Positions 53,294 to 62,165 of a DNA stretch of 64,000 nucleotides are shown piece after piece. The notes below the pieces were generated by a model. That model was given only the letters and a program-made list of their open reading frames with translations, did not search any database and was not told the DNA's origin. The stretch lies in assembly GCA_963676435.2 (NCBI GenBank), contig CAXXOZ010000018.1, forward strand, positions 310,001-374,000, read 5' to 3'. Positions within the stretch are counted from its first letter, which is position 1. The number at the start of each line of letters is the position of its first letter. The DNA is from CAXXOZ01 sp963676435. GTDB taxonomy: Bacteria > Bacillota > Clostridia > Lachnospirales > Lachnospiraceae. The position numbers and the translations under genes are program-made.

Positions 53294-54310
53294 TTAGTAT
53301 TGTTTGCCTTTTGCATAACTGTATTTTACAGCTTCTCCAACCATAGGCATCATTTCCCCTGCTACAACTTTAGGATCGTTTGAATTTACCAATATAAATC
53401 CGAAGAAGATATAACCTGGTTGTTTTCCGTAGGTGTCAATACAACGATGCACTTCTTCAAAACGTTCTTCCATAGTTGAATCAGGTCTTGAAGGAGAACC
53501 ATTTGTATCATATCCCCCCATAAATGTGATTTTGTCGCCATATTTTTCCTGCATTGCTACAATGTCATTTGTAGGTTGAACAGAAGTCCAGCATTTTACT
53601 CCGATTTCGATCATATCTTCTACAAGTGGTTCGCAGTATCCACATGTGTGCTGTACAGGTATCATTCCTAGTTCTGTTACTGCATCGTAAAGACGTTTAT
53701 GATGTGGTTTTATTAAAGTTCTGTATGTTTCAGGAGACATAAACAAACCTCTTTCAGTTGCTATGTCATCATAATTTGTAAATATGTCAGGGTTGTAATA
53801 CTGTTTTACCTTTTTTGCGAACTCTATTTTATAGTCAGTAATAGCTTCCATTAACTCATTACAGGCTTCAGGTTCTACTACTAAAGCAATTAAAGCTTCT
53901 TCGAAACCTAATAAAGATGCTAGTCTTTCAAATACCCCATTTCCACAACCAAAATCAACGGCCTGTTTTTCTGGATCTACATGAAACATTTCGTATTCCT
54001 GCTTTGCCATAGCTTCCCAATCAATAGCTTCTAAATCAGGGAACTTCACGATATCTTTCCAATCTACAATAGTTTCAGAATCCATTTGAAATTCATTTGG
54101 ATGAGGAATAGGTGCACCACCACCTGATGCAGGTGTTACCCATTCAACTCCGAATCCATCAAGACCACCTCCGAAAGGGCCTTTTTCTATCCATGGACCT
54201 GGACCTGCTGCGAAACCAACTGCGGCACAGTCTGCGATAAAGACTGGAGTCCTTTCAATTTCTTTTTGTGTAATAGCATTTAAAAAATTTTCTCTTGCTG
54301 TTAAAGCCAT
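53294..54310 (-). CDS. URO-D-superfamily corrinoid methyltransferase (second copy)
   Basis: A 338-residue TIM-barrel protein similar throughout to the URO-D protein at 32941 (ARENFLNAIT, FGVEWV, VKFPDLEAIDWE, FMSPETYRTLIKPH). It has the metal-site segment VQHTCGYCEPLVEDMIEIGVKCW with His and Cys. It is expected to transfer methyl groups between a substrate or corrinoid protein and an acceptor, as in acetogen O-demethylation. AGGAGG precedes the ATG. It leads the operon with the CobW-type GTPase and His-rich gene, and a PucR-like regulator is divergent. Substrate unknown. Confidence 0.75.
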   Translation of the reverse strand: MALTARENFLNAITQKEIERTPVFIADCAAVGFAAGPGPWIEKGPFGGGLDGFGVEWVTPASGGGAPIPHPNEFQMDSETIVDWKDIVKFPDLEAIDWEAMAKQEYEMFHVDPEKQAVDFGCGNGVFERLASLLGFEEALIALVVEPEACNELMEAITDYKIEFAKKVKQYYNPDIFTNYDDIATERGLFMSPETYRTLIKPHHKRLYDAVTELGMIPVQHTCGYCEPLVEDMIEIGVKCWTSVQPTNDIVAMQEKYGDKITFMGGYDTNGSPSRPDSTMEERFEEVHRCIDTYGKQPGYIFFGFILVNSNDPKVVAGEMMPMVGEAVKYSYAKGKQY

Positions 54311-54386
54311 AATAAATACCTCCTAAATATATTTTATATAATAAATGATAAAAGCTTGAATACTAAAAGTAAATTCTACAAAGATA

Positions 54387-54415
54387 TTGACTTTTAAGAC
54401 TTTCATATATACACT
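54387..54415 (+). promoter_or_regulatory. Promoter of the second PucR-like regulator
   Basis: TTGACT (54387-54392), a 17-base spacer and TACACT (54410-54415). The implied start site lies just ahead of the AGGAGGG of the gene at 54435, giving a very short leader. Confidence 0.6.
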
Positions 54416-54434
54416 TTGTATAGGAGGGATAAAA

Positions 54435-55961
54435 ATGAAAATTTCAATGACTATTATAGAAAAATATCTAGAAATGCCTATAGAATCAACAAATTATAAT
54501 CAAATGTCAAACTTGATGATATTGGGAAGACCTCAGTTTTATGTCGAAAATGAAAGCCTGGATTTAAACAGTTTATATATATGTTATGGAAATGAGCTTC
54601 CAGACGAAATCGACGAAAGTATTAAATATATTATTTCTATAGGTAAGCCTCCTGAAAAATATTTCACGAGATCCGTTAGTCTACTAGTTTTAGGAAAAGA
54701 ATGCAGTCTTTTAAAATTAAGTAATAAAATTCATAAAATTTTTGATTTTTTTGAAGACTGGGATGATGAGCTAAAGGAGGCTATAGCTAAAGAAAATCCT
54801 CTTTCACTTCTAATTTCATCTTCTGAAAAAATATTTAATAATGGTCTTTCAATAATGGATTCAGAATATTTTATTTTGCATCAATCAAACTTAAGTTTGA
54901 ATGCCGATAAATATGATGAACTTGATGAAGCAGGTGCCTTGCCAGCAGAAGTTGTAAATGACTTTAAAAGCAATGAGGCTTATAGAAATATTTCTAGGGA
55001 AAAGGAAATTTTTGTATATCAAGGTGGACCGTTGGCTTATAAATGTCTATGTAAAAATATTTATTATAAAGATGAATTTATTTATAGAGTTATAGTTGCG
55101 GAAACAAACACTGAAATAAGAGGAATAGATAAGCTTTTATTAGAACATCTATCTGGGTACGCTCAAAAAGTTGCTGAGGATATTCAAAGCATTTATCAAG
55201 AGGATAATAAAAATCTGGCACTTTTGCTTAAAAACATTATCAAAGGCGAATTAGTTTCGCAAAATTTGTTAGAGGAGAGTCTAAATAGACTTGGTTGGCT
55301 AAAAAACAATGATTATAGGCTGCTTTATATTGAGCCTAGTAATTATGATAAATATATTTCTTCTACAAATTTTTTTATCAAGAAAATCATGCGGGAATTT
55401 AAGGGGAGTGTATCATTTTTATATGAAAAGGAGATTATCGTTGTTTTTAACATGGATAAACTTCCAAAGGATAAAGATGAATATTTTTCGGATTTGTACA
55501 ATTTTATTCGTGAAGCGAACTTCAGAGCTGGTTTGAGTAACTATTTTATAGGATTTGAATATTTTAAAGAGAGTTTTAAACAGGCAAAGATAGCTTTAGA
55601 ATTAGGAACAATAAGAAAACCGACATATTGGACACATAAATTTTCAGATTATGTTTTTTCATATGTACTAGAAAAAGTATCGGAAGACTTTCCAGTTGAG
55701 TTTTTGTATTCGCCAATAATTGATAAGCTTAAAAGATATGACAAGGAAAATAAAACTCCATATGTAGAAACATTGAAGGTTTACCTTGAGAATAATATGA
55801 ATGCCCTAAAAACTTCGAAGGATTTATTCATACATAGAGCTACTATGATTTATAGATTAGAGAGAATAAAAGAAATAGGAGAAACTGATTTAAAAGATAG
55901 TGATCAGATACTACATCTATTTCTCTCTTTTAGACTACTGCAGGAAAAGAAAGAAATTTAA
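54435..55961 (+). CDS. PucR-like transcriptional regulator
   Basis: A 508-residue regulator with a C-terminal HTH_30-type helix-turn-helix (ALKTSKDLFIHRATMIYRLERIKEI) and a large N-terminal sensory region. It shares layout with the PucR-type protein at 25911-27545, including a GL(S)NYFIGFEYFKESFKQAKIALELG middle domain. The start at 54435 follows AGGAGGG. It is divergent from the URO-D/CobW operon and is its probable activator. The ligand is unknown but may be the methylated substrate. Confidence 0.8.
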   Translation: MKISMTIIEKYLEMPIESTNYNQMSNLMILGRPQFYVENESLDLNSLYICYGNELPDEIDESIKYIISIGKPPEKYFTRSVSLLVLGKECSLLKLSNKIHKIFDFFEDWDDELKEAIAKENPLSLLISSSEKIFNNGLSIMDSEYFILHQSNLSLNADKYDELDEAGALPAEVVNDFKSNEAYRNISREKEIFVYQGGPLAYKCLCKNIYYKDEFIYRVIVAETNTEIRGIDKLLLEHLSGYAQKVAEDIQSIYQEDNKNLALLLKNIIKGELVSQNLLEESLNRLGWLKNNDYRLLYIEPSNYDKYISSTNFFIKKIMREFKGSVSFLYEKEIIVVFNMDKLPKDKDEYFSDLYNFIREANFRAGLSNYFIGFEYFKESFKQAKIALELGTIRKPTYWTHKFSDYVFSYVLEKVSEDFPVEFLYSPIIDKLKRYDKENKTPYVETLKVYLENNMNALKTSKDLFIHRATMIYRLERIKEIGETDLKDSDQILHLFLSFRLLQEKKEI

Positions 55962-55966
55962 TAAAG

Positions 55967-56377
55967 TCAAATTTTAATTTCAAACCGGCATTCTTCATCT
56001 CCTGACAAAACGGTTTTAATCATATTTACATCAACCTCTCGACCAAGAGTGATTTTAAATTTATGCTTTAAACTACCTAAGGTACAATAGCACATTGTTT
56101 TTGATGCTTCCTTTAGGTTTTTATTGACTAGTGGGCAATAACACTGATCAAAAACTATATAATATTTATCACCTTCTTTTTTTAATCGCCATATTTGTTC
56201 TAGTTCTTTTAGAAAATCTTCTTCGTTATCTGATGCCTTCCTAAGGTTAATTAACTTTTCATCAGGCATATGACTAAACGGACATTTAGAACCACATGTT
56301 TCTAATACTGACTGTTTCATATTTTCATCTGCATATTTGTCTAGATTTTTTAGAAGCTCTTGAATCCATTTTTCCAT
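55967..56377 (-). CDS. Cysteine-rich protein of unknown function
   Basis: A 136-residue cytoplasmic protein with paired cysteines: ETCGSKCPFS, FDQCYCPLV, MCYCTLGSLKHKF and a terminal CRFEIKI. The last two segments recall the C-terminal pattern of V4R-like and related ligand-sensing domains, but I cannot name the family. It ends five bases from the convergent PucR-like gene and follows the LacI-family gene on the minus strand, so it may be co-transcribed with that regulator. The cysteines suggest a metal or FeS site. Confidence 0.5.
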   Translation of the reverse strand: MEKWIQELLKNLDKYADENMKQSVLETCGSKCPFSHMPDEKLINLRKASDNEEDFLKELEQIWRLKKEGDKYYIVFDQCYCPLVNKNLKEASKTMCYCTLGSLKHKFKITLGREVDVNMIKTVLSGDEECRFEIKI

Positions 56378-56395
56378 ATATAATCCTTTCTTTAA

Positions 56396-57413
56396 CTACT
56401 TAGTGGTATTTCTTTTAATAAGTTTTGTATTTACTTCGATTTTTATTGGTTCATTTAGTGAACCTTCAATAAGGTCTACAAGTCTAGATACGGACAACTC
56501 GCCCATATACTGTTTTGGTACATTTATTGTAGAAAGAGTTGGCTCCATGTATTTACATATAGGCATGTTATCAAAACCTATTATTGAAACATTTCTTGGA
56601 ATCTGAATCCCTTTTTCTTTTAAAGCCTTCATGGCACCTGCTCCAATTAAATCGTTGTCGGCAAAGTAGCATTCGGCTAGAGTTTCTTCTCTTTCAATTA
56701 TAGAAATCATATCACTATATGCTCCTTCCATTGATGGAGAGAGATTATGAACTATGGAGTTTGCTGAAGACATACCGTTTTCCCTTATTGCCTTATAAAA
56801 TCCATCGGATCTTTCAGCAAAATTATTAATTTGATATGAAGATTTTAAATAACCTGGCTGCTTCCTACAGGTTTTTATCAAATGTGTAGTTGCCAGGTAT
56901 GCTCCCTGTACATTGTTGATTAAGACACAGTCTTTTGTACAACCGTCAAAATATGTATCTAAAATAACCATAGGTATATCAAATTCATCAAAGGGTTTAA
57001 AGTCACTTTGGTGCATTTCTGTCCCAAGTAATATTATTCCTTTATTGCCAAATCTTGAAATCTCACTTAAAACTTCACCTATATCATCTTCGTCAAAAAT
57101 ATACTTTATATTTAAAATATACCTGTTTTTTCTACAGGCGGTTTCAATACCTTCTGAAAGTTCGGAAAAGAAAGGAGTGTCTGAAACGATGGCACCATGC
57201 TTTTTATAGATAATCATCGTGATAACACCCTTAGTCTTATTTGAAAAATTATTTTCCTGTATTCTTGAAAAATCATAACCGTGTTTTTCGGCTTCTTCCA
57301 AAACAGCTTTTCTTGTTTTTGTACTGACTCCCGGTTTATTATTTAAAGCCATTGAGACAGCTGCTTCAGAAATATTTTAGGATTTTGGCAAGTTCCTTTG
57401 CTGTTACAGACAT
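56396..57413 (-). pseudogene. LacI-family regulator, frameshifted within the HTH
   Basis: The 318-residue frame beginning at 57352 lacks the start of the HTH. Upstream, at 57413, an ATG with AAAGGAGG opens MSVTAKELAKIL and then runs to TGA. Removing one base from the T run at 57375-57378 (A on the coding strand) joins the two and gives NISEAAVSMALNNKPGVS, a complete LacI HTH, and a 338-residue regulator. The effector domain is intact. It is divergent from the isomerase-transketolase-kinase operon and would control it. Confidence 0.85.
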
Positions 57414-57531
57414 GAGGGACCTCCTTTAGACTAAATTAAGTAAATTAAGTTAATTATATATTAATTAAGCTAAATAATCAATATCAATTAAGTGGAGTAT
57501 AGTTTTTAATATAATTGAAAGGAGTGTTTAG
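57414..57531. promoter_or_regulatory. Divergent control region with repeated ATTAAG elements
   Basis: Between the LacI and isomerase genes, ATTAAG occurs at 57435, 57444, 57464 and 57487. The first two lie in an exact 9-bp tandem repeat (taaattaag, 57432-57449), and TTAATTAA (57461-57468) is palindromic. These are candidate operators. TATAGT at 57498-57503 is a weak candidate -10 for the operon. Confidence 0.45.
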
Positions 57532-58939
57532 ATGAATAATAATATAACTTTAGGTTTTGCTCCTACAAGAAGAAATATTTTTTCAGCCCCGCAGGCAGTT
57601 GTAGAAGCAGATGTAACAAGAAAAAAATTAAATGAAATGAATGTAAAATACATAGACATCAACGATATATCAGAAGATGGTCTTTTACACAGTGAAGCAG
57701 ACAGAATAAAAATTCAGGAAAAATTTAGAAAAGATGGCGTAGATGGACTGTTCTTCCCGCATACAAACTTTGGAACAGAGTACGAAGTGGCAAGACTAGC
57801 GAAAGAGCTTGATGTACCCGTTCTTTTGTGGGGACCAAGAGATGAAGGACCTGATGAAAATGGAATAAGACTCAGAGACAGTCAGTGTGGTCTTTTTGCA
57901 ACAGGAAAAGTTTTAAGAAGATTTAAAATACCATTTACTTACCTTACAAACTGTGAGACAGGTTCTGTGGAATTTGAAAGAGGTATAAGAAATTTTATTG
58001 CTATTTGTAATGTGGTAAAGACATTTAGAAAAACTAGAATTCTTCAGATTGGACCAAGACCGTTTGATTTTTGGTCGACTATGTGTAATGAAGGAGAACT
58101 TTTAGAAAAATTCAATATACAGCTTTCTCCAATTCCAATGCCAGAACTTACAAGAAAGGTTAAAGAAATTCTTTCCAGCCCTGAAAAAGTTAAAGAAGTT
58201 ACTCAGTATTGTAAAGAAGAATTTAATATTAAAGTAAGCGATGAAGAACTTAATAAAATTGCGGCTCTAAAACTTGCAATGGGAGAACTGGCTAATAATT
58301 ATGGTTGTAACGCAGCAGCTATACAATGCTGGGACGAACTACAATCCGAACTTGGAATTATGCCATGTGCCGCAAATAGTCTTTTTAAATGAAGAAGGGT
58401 TTCCGGTTGTATGCGAAACAGATATTCATGGAGCAATTACAGCTTTAATGACTGATGCAGCAGGCATGGGAGAAGCAAGATCTTTCTTTGCAGACTGGAC
58501 TATAAGGCATCCGAAAAATGATAATGCAGAACTTTTACAGCATTGTGGACCATGGCCTATTTCATGCGCAGTCGAAAAACCTACAATAGGTTATCCTCTT
58601 GCATTTAAATATCCGGGAGCAGTAGAAGCTGAAGCTAAAAAAGGAGACATTACTTTATGTCGATTTGACGGTGATAATGGTGAATATTCATTACTTTTAG
58701 GTGCTGCTAAAGGTATAGAAGGTCCTCATACAAAAGGTACTTTCCTTTGGGTAGAAGTTAAGAATTTAAGAAGGCTTGAGGCAAAAATAGTTGAGGGTTC
58801 TTACATTCACCACTGTGTAGGGATACATAAAGACGTGGTTCCAGTATTATTTGAAAGCTGTAAATACCTAGGAATAAAACCGGATTTATATGACAACAAC
58901 GAAGAAGAAGTTTTAGATACCATACACTCAATTATTTGA
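57532..58939 (+). pseudogene. FucI/AraA-like sugar isomerase, frameshifted
   Basis: The N-terminal frame (57532-58392) and an overlapping second frame (to 58939) join into a 468-residue protein if one T is removed from the run at 58382-58386, reading MPCAANSLLNEEGFPVVCETD. The fold is that of the L-fucose/L-arabinose isomerase superfamily (FFPHTNFGTEYEVARLA, LLWGPRDEGP, CETDIHGAITALM). Such Mn-dependent enzymes interconvert aldoses and ketoses. Followed by transketolase and kinase genes, it would be the first catabolic step, possibly D-apiose to apulose (inferred). RBS AAAGGAG. Confidence 0.75.
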
Positions 58940-58951
58940 AAGGAAAAAGAT

Positions 58952-59770
58952 ATGAATAGTTTAAAGAAAAAATCATACGAACTTAGAAAAGATATAATAA
59001 ATATGATATATAAATCAAGCGCTGGTCATGTAGGTGGGGACTTAAGTGTTATAGATATTTTAAATGTTTTATACAATAAAGTTATGAACGTAAGTCATGA
59101 AAAAATAAATGATCCTGACAGAGACAGATTTATTTTAAGTAAAGGACATTGTGCAGATGCCCTATATATTGTGCTTGGAGATAAAGGATATTTTGACAAA
59201 AATGATGTGATTGAAAATTTTTCATCATATGGATCAAAGTTTATTGGGCATCCCAATATGGATGTGCCTGGAATAGAAATTAATTCAGGGTCTTTAGGAC
59301 ATGGGCTTTCTGTTGGTACAGGTATGGCTCTTGCAGGAAAAATGGATAAAAAAGACTATAGGGTTTATGTAGTCCTTGGTGATGGTGAAATGGCAGAAGG
59401 CTCAAACTATGAAGCAATGATGTCAGCTGGTCATTATAAACTGGATAATCTTTGTGCAACTTTAGATTTAAACAGTTTACAGATAAGTGGAAAGATAGAA
59501 GATGTTATGGATAGTGGATGTCTTGTAGAAAAATTCAGAGATTTTGGCTGGAATACAATAGAAGTAGAAGATGGTAATAACTGTGATTTATTAATACAAG
59601 CATATGAAAAAGCAGCTGCATTCAAAGGAAAACCAAGTGTTGTTATTGCAAAAACCATAAAAGGTAAAGGTGTTTCATTTATGGAAAACAATGAAAAATG
59701 GCATCATGGAGTTATGAACGAAGAGCAGTATAACCAGGCTTTGAAAGAATTAAATGAGGTGTTAGTATGA
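58952..59770 (+). CDS. Transketolase N-terminal subunit (AptA-like)
   Basis: A 272-residue thiamine-diphosphate-binding subunit: SSAGHVGGDLSVIDIL, LSKGHCADALY, NSGSLGHGLSVGTGMALAGK and the TPP motif VLGDGEMAEGSNYEA. It is the N-terminal half of a split transketolase, completed by the next gene, whose start overlaps its stop. In a cluster with an isomerase and an FGGY kinase it matches the layout of apulose-4-phosphate transketolase (AptA/AptB); ordinary pentose-phosphate transketolase is the alternative. Confidence 0.85.
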   Translation: MNSLKKKSYELRKDIINMIYKSSAGHVGGDLSVIDILNVLYNKVMNVSHEKINDPDRDRFILSKGHCADALYIVLGDKGYFDKNDVIENFSSYGSKFIGHPNMDVPGIEINSGSLGHGLSVGTGMALAGKMDKKDYRVYVVLGDGEMAEGSNYEAMMSAGHYKLDNLCATLDLNSLQISGKIEDVMDSGCLVEKFRDFGWNTIEVEDGNNCDLLIQAYEKAAAFKGKPSVVIAKTIKGKGVSFMENNEKWHHGVMNEEQYNQALKELNEVLV

Positions 59771-60700
59771 ATACTATAACAAACAGACAAATAATTTGCG
59801 ACGTGCTTTGTGAAAAAGCAAAAGAAGATAAAGATATAGTAGTGCTTTGTTCAGATTCAAGAGGTTCAGCATCTCTTGCAGCATTTGCAAATGAATATCC
59901 TGAACAGTTTGTAGAGATGGGAATAGCAGAGCAGAATCTTGTTTCAGTGGCAGCAGGACTTGCAGCCTGTGGAAAAAAATCAATAGCAGCTTCTCCTGCA
60001 TGCTTTCTTTCAACAAGAAGTTATGAGCAGGCAAAAAATAGATGTTGCTTATTCAGAAATGAATGTACTTCTTTTAGGAATCAGCGGTGGAGTAAGTTAT
60101 GGAGCTCTTGGAATGTCTCATCATTCATGCCAGGATATTGCTGCATTTTGTGCTCTACCAGGAATGAGAGTTTATCTTCCAAGCGACAGATTTCTTACTA
60201 AACGACTTACAGAAGAGTTGTTAAAAGATGAGAAACCTTCATATGTGAGAATAAGCAGAAATGCTACAGAGGATGTTTATGATGAAAACTTAAAAATAGA
60301 AATGGATAAAGCTCAGATTGTAAAAGAGGGCGAAGACATTGGAATTATTGCATGTGGTGAAATGGTTCCATACGCAAAAGAAGCCGCAAAGCTTCTTGAA
60401 GAAAAAGGAATCAGTGCAAGAGTTTTAGATATGTATTGCTTAAAACCTCTTGATAAAGAGTCAATACTAGAAACGGCAAGAAAAACCAAATGTATAGTAA
60501 CTGTTGAAGAGCATTCGGTTTTTGGTGGACTTGGAAGCCTAGTTTCACAGGTGGTTTCAGCAAAAAAACCTGTAAAAGTCATCCAAATGGCACTTCCTGA
60601 TGAACATCTTATTTCAGGGAAAAATGCCCAGATTTTTTCACACTATGGAATGGATGCAAAAGGTATAGCCAAAGTGTGTGAAAAGGCGGTGAAAGAATAA
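59767..60700 (+). pseudogene. Transketolase C-terminal subunit (AptB-like), frameshifted
   Basis: The first frame (59767-60201) and the second (to 60700) join when one A is removed from the run at 60033-60038, giving YEQAKIDVAYSEMNV and a 310-residue subunit of expected size. It has FVEMGIAEQNLVSVAAGLA with the Glu that activates TPP, and a C-terminal domain with VTVEEHSVFGGLGS. Start and stop overlap the flanking genes by 4 bases and 1 base, showing tight coupling. It is inactive as sequenced. Confidence 0.85.
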
Positions 60701-62151
60701 TGGAATATATTCTGGTAATTGATCAGAGTACTCAGGGAACAAAGGGGATTCTACTTAATAATCAGGGTATAATAGTCAGCCGTCAGGACAAGTCTCATGA
60801 GCAAATAATTAATGAAAAGGGCTGGGTTTCCCATGACCTCGATGAAATATATAAAAATGTTTTAAGTGTTGTTAAATTAATAGTAGAAGAAAAAGGAATT
60901 GAAGCAAGTGACATAAAAGCAGTTGGAATCTGCAATCAAAGAGAAACAACAGCCATATGGCATGAGAACGGAGAGTCTTTAAACCAGGCAGTGGTATGGC
61001 AGTGTAATAGGGCAAAAGAGGTTTCAGAAAGCTTAAATTCCTTTAAAGAAGAGATTTATAAGACGACAGGGCTTCCACTCTCTCCATATTTTTCCGCAGC
61101 AAAAATGAGGTGGCTTTTAGACCATGTAAATACTGAAGTTTATAAAATAGGAACAATTGATACATGGTTGATCTATAAGCTTACAAAGGGAGAAATATAT
61201 GCAACAGACTATTCCAATGCTTCAAGAACCCAGCTATTAAATCTAAAGAATAGAAAATGGGATAAAAAGATTTGTGGGCTATTTGGAATACCTGTGAAAA
61301 AACTACCTGAAATTAAAGACAGTAACGGAGATTTTGGAGAAACAGATTTTGAAGGAATATTAGATAAAAAAATACCAATAAAAGCAGTGATGGGAGATTC
61401 TCATGGAGCTCTTTATGCACAGGGATGTCACGAATGTGGAATGGCAAAGGCAACGTATGGAACAGGTTCGTCGGTTATGTTAAATGTAGGCTTATCTCCG
61501 ATTGAAAGTAAAAAAGGTCTTGCATCAAGTGTAGGATGGAGTATAGATGGTCAGATAAGTTTTGTACTTGAAGGAAATATAAACTATACAGGAGCAGTGG
61601 TTTCCTGGTTAAAGAATAGACTTGAAATTATTAGTGATACAAAAGAAATTGAACCACTAATTCAGTCTTCAAATAAAAGAGACGAAACTGTATTGATACC
61701 TGCATTTACAGGGCTATCGTCTCCTTATTGGAGAAATGATGTAAAAGCAATGTTTTATGGTATGAGTCCCACAACAGGAAAAGCAGAAATTGTAAAATCA
61801 GGAATAGAAAGCATTGGCTTTCAGATAATGGACGTAGTAAAAGCCATGGAATCTGAAACAGATGAAAAAATAAAACTTTTAAGAGTAGATGGAGGAGCAA
61901 CTTCAAATAGCTATCTTATGCAGTTTCAGTCTGATATGATTGAAGAGGATGTACAGGTAAGTGAGGTAGAGGAACTTTCAGCTTTGGGAGTTGGCATTCT
62001 TGCGGGAGAGACAATAGGTCTCTATGAAAAAGAAGAAATCTTTGAAAAAATAAGTTATAATAAGTATAAACCTCTTATGAACTCTGAAGACAGAAAGAAA
62101 AAGGCAGACTTATGGAAAAATGCTATAGCTACTCTGGCAAAAGAAGTATAA
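60700..62151 (+). CDS. FGGY-family carbohydrate kinase (apulose kinase candidate)
   Basis: A 483-residue ASKHA kinase similar to glycerol kinase: ILVIDQSTQGTKGILL, VGICNQRETTAIWHENGE, GDSHGALYAQGCHECGMAKATYGTGSSVML and RVDGGATSNSYLMQFQSDM. It phosphorylates a polyol or ketose with ATP. Co-transcription with an isomerase and a transketolase points to a ketose kinase, with apulose as the leading guess. The start shares one base with the previous stop. Confidence 0.8.
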   Translation: MEYILVIDQSTQGTKGILLNNQGIIVSRQDKSHEQIINEKGWVSHDLDEIYKNVLSVVKLIVEEKGIEASDIKAVGICNQRETTAIWHENGESLNQAVVWQCNRAKEVSESLNSFKEEIYKTTGLPLSPYFSAAKMRWLLDHVNTEVYKIGTIDTWLIYKLTKGEIYATDYSNASRTQLLNLKNRKWDKKICGLFGIPVKKLPEIKDSNGDFGETDFEGILDKKIPIKAVMGDSHGALYAQGCHECGMAKATYGTGSSVMLNVGLSPIESKKGLASSVGWSIDGQISFVLEGNINYTGAVVSWLKNRLEIISDTKEIEPLIQSSNKRDETVLIPAFTGLSSPYWRNDVKAMFYGMSPTTGKAEIVKSGIESIGFQIMDVVKAMESETDEKIKLLRVDGGATSNSYLMQFQSDMIEEDVQVSEVEELSALGVGILAGETIGLYEKEEIFEKISYNKYKPLMNSEDRKKKADLWKNAIATLAKEV

Positions 62152-62165
62152 AGGAGATTTAAAAT

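Noticed and set aside
10691..60201. Programmed ribosomal frameshifting or selenocysteine at the interrupted genes
   Set aside because: In each case the downstream part continues in another frame, so stop-codon recoding cannot help, and several stops are TAA. The events fall in different families with no shared slippery site plus pseudoknot, and no SECIS-like hairpin follows the TGA stops.
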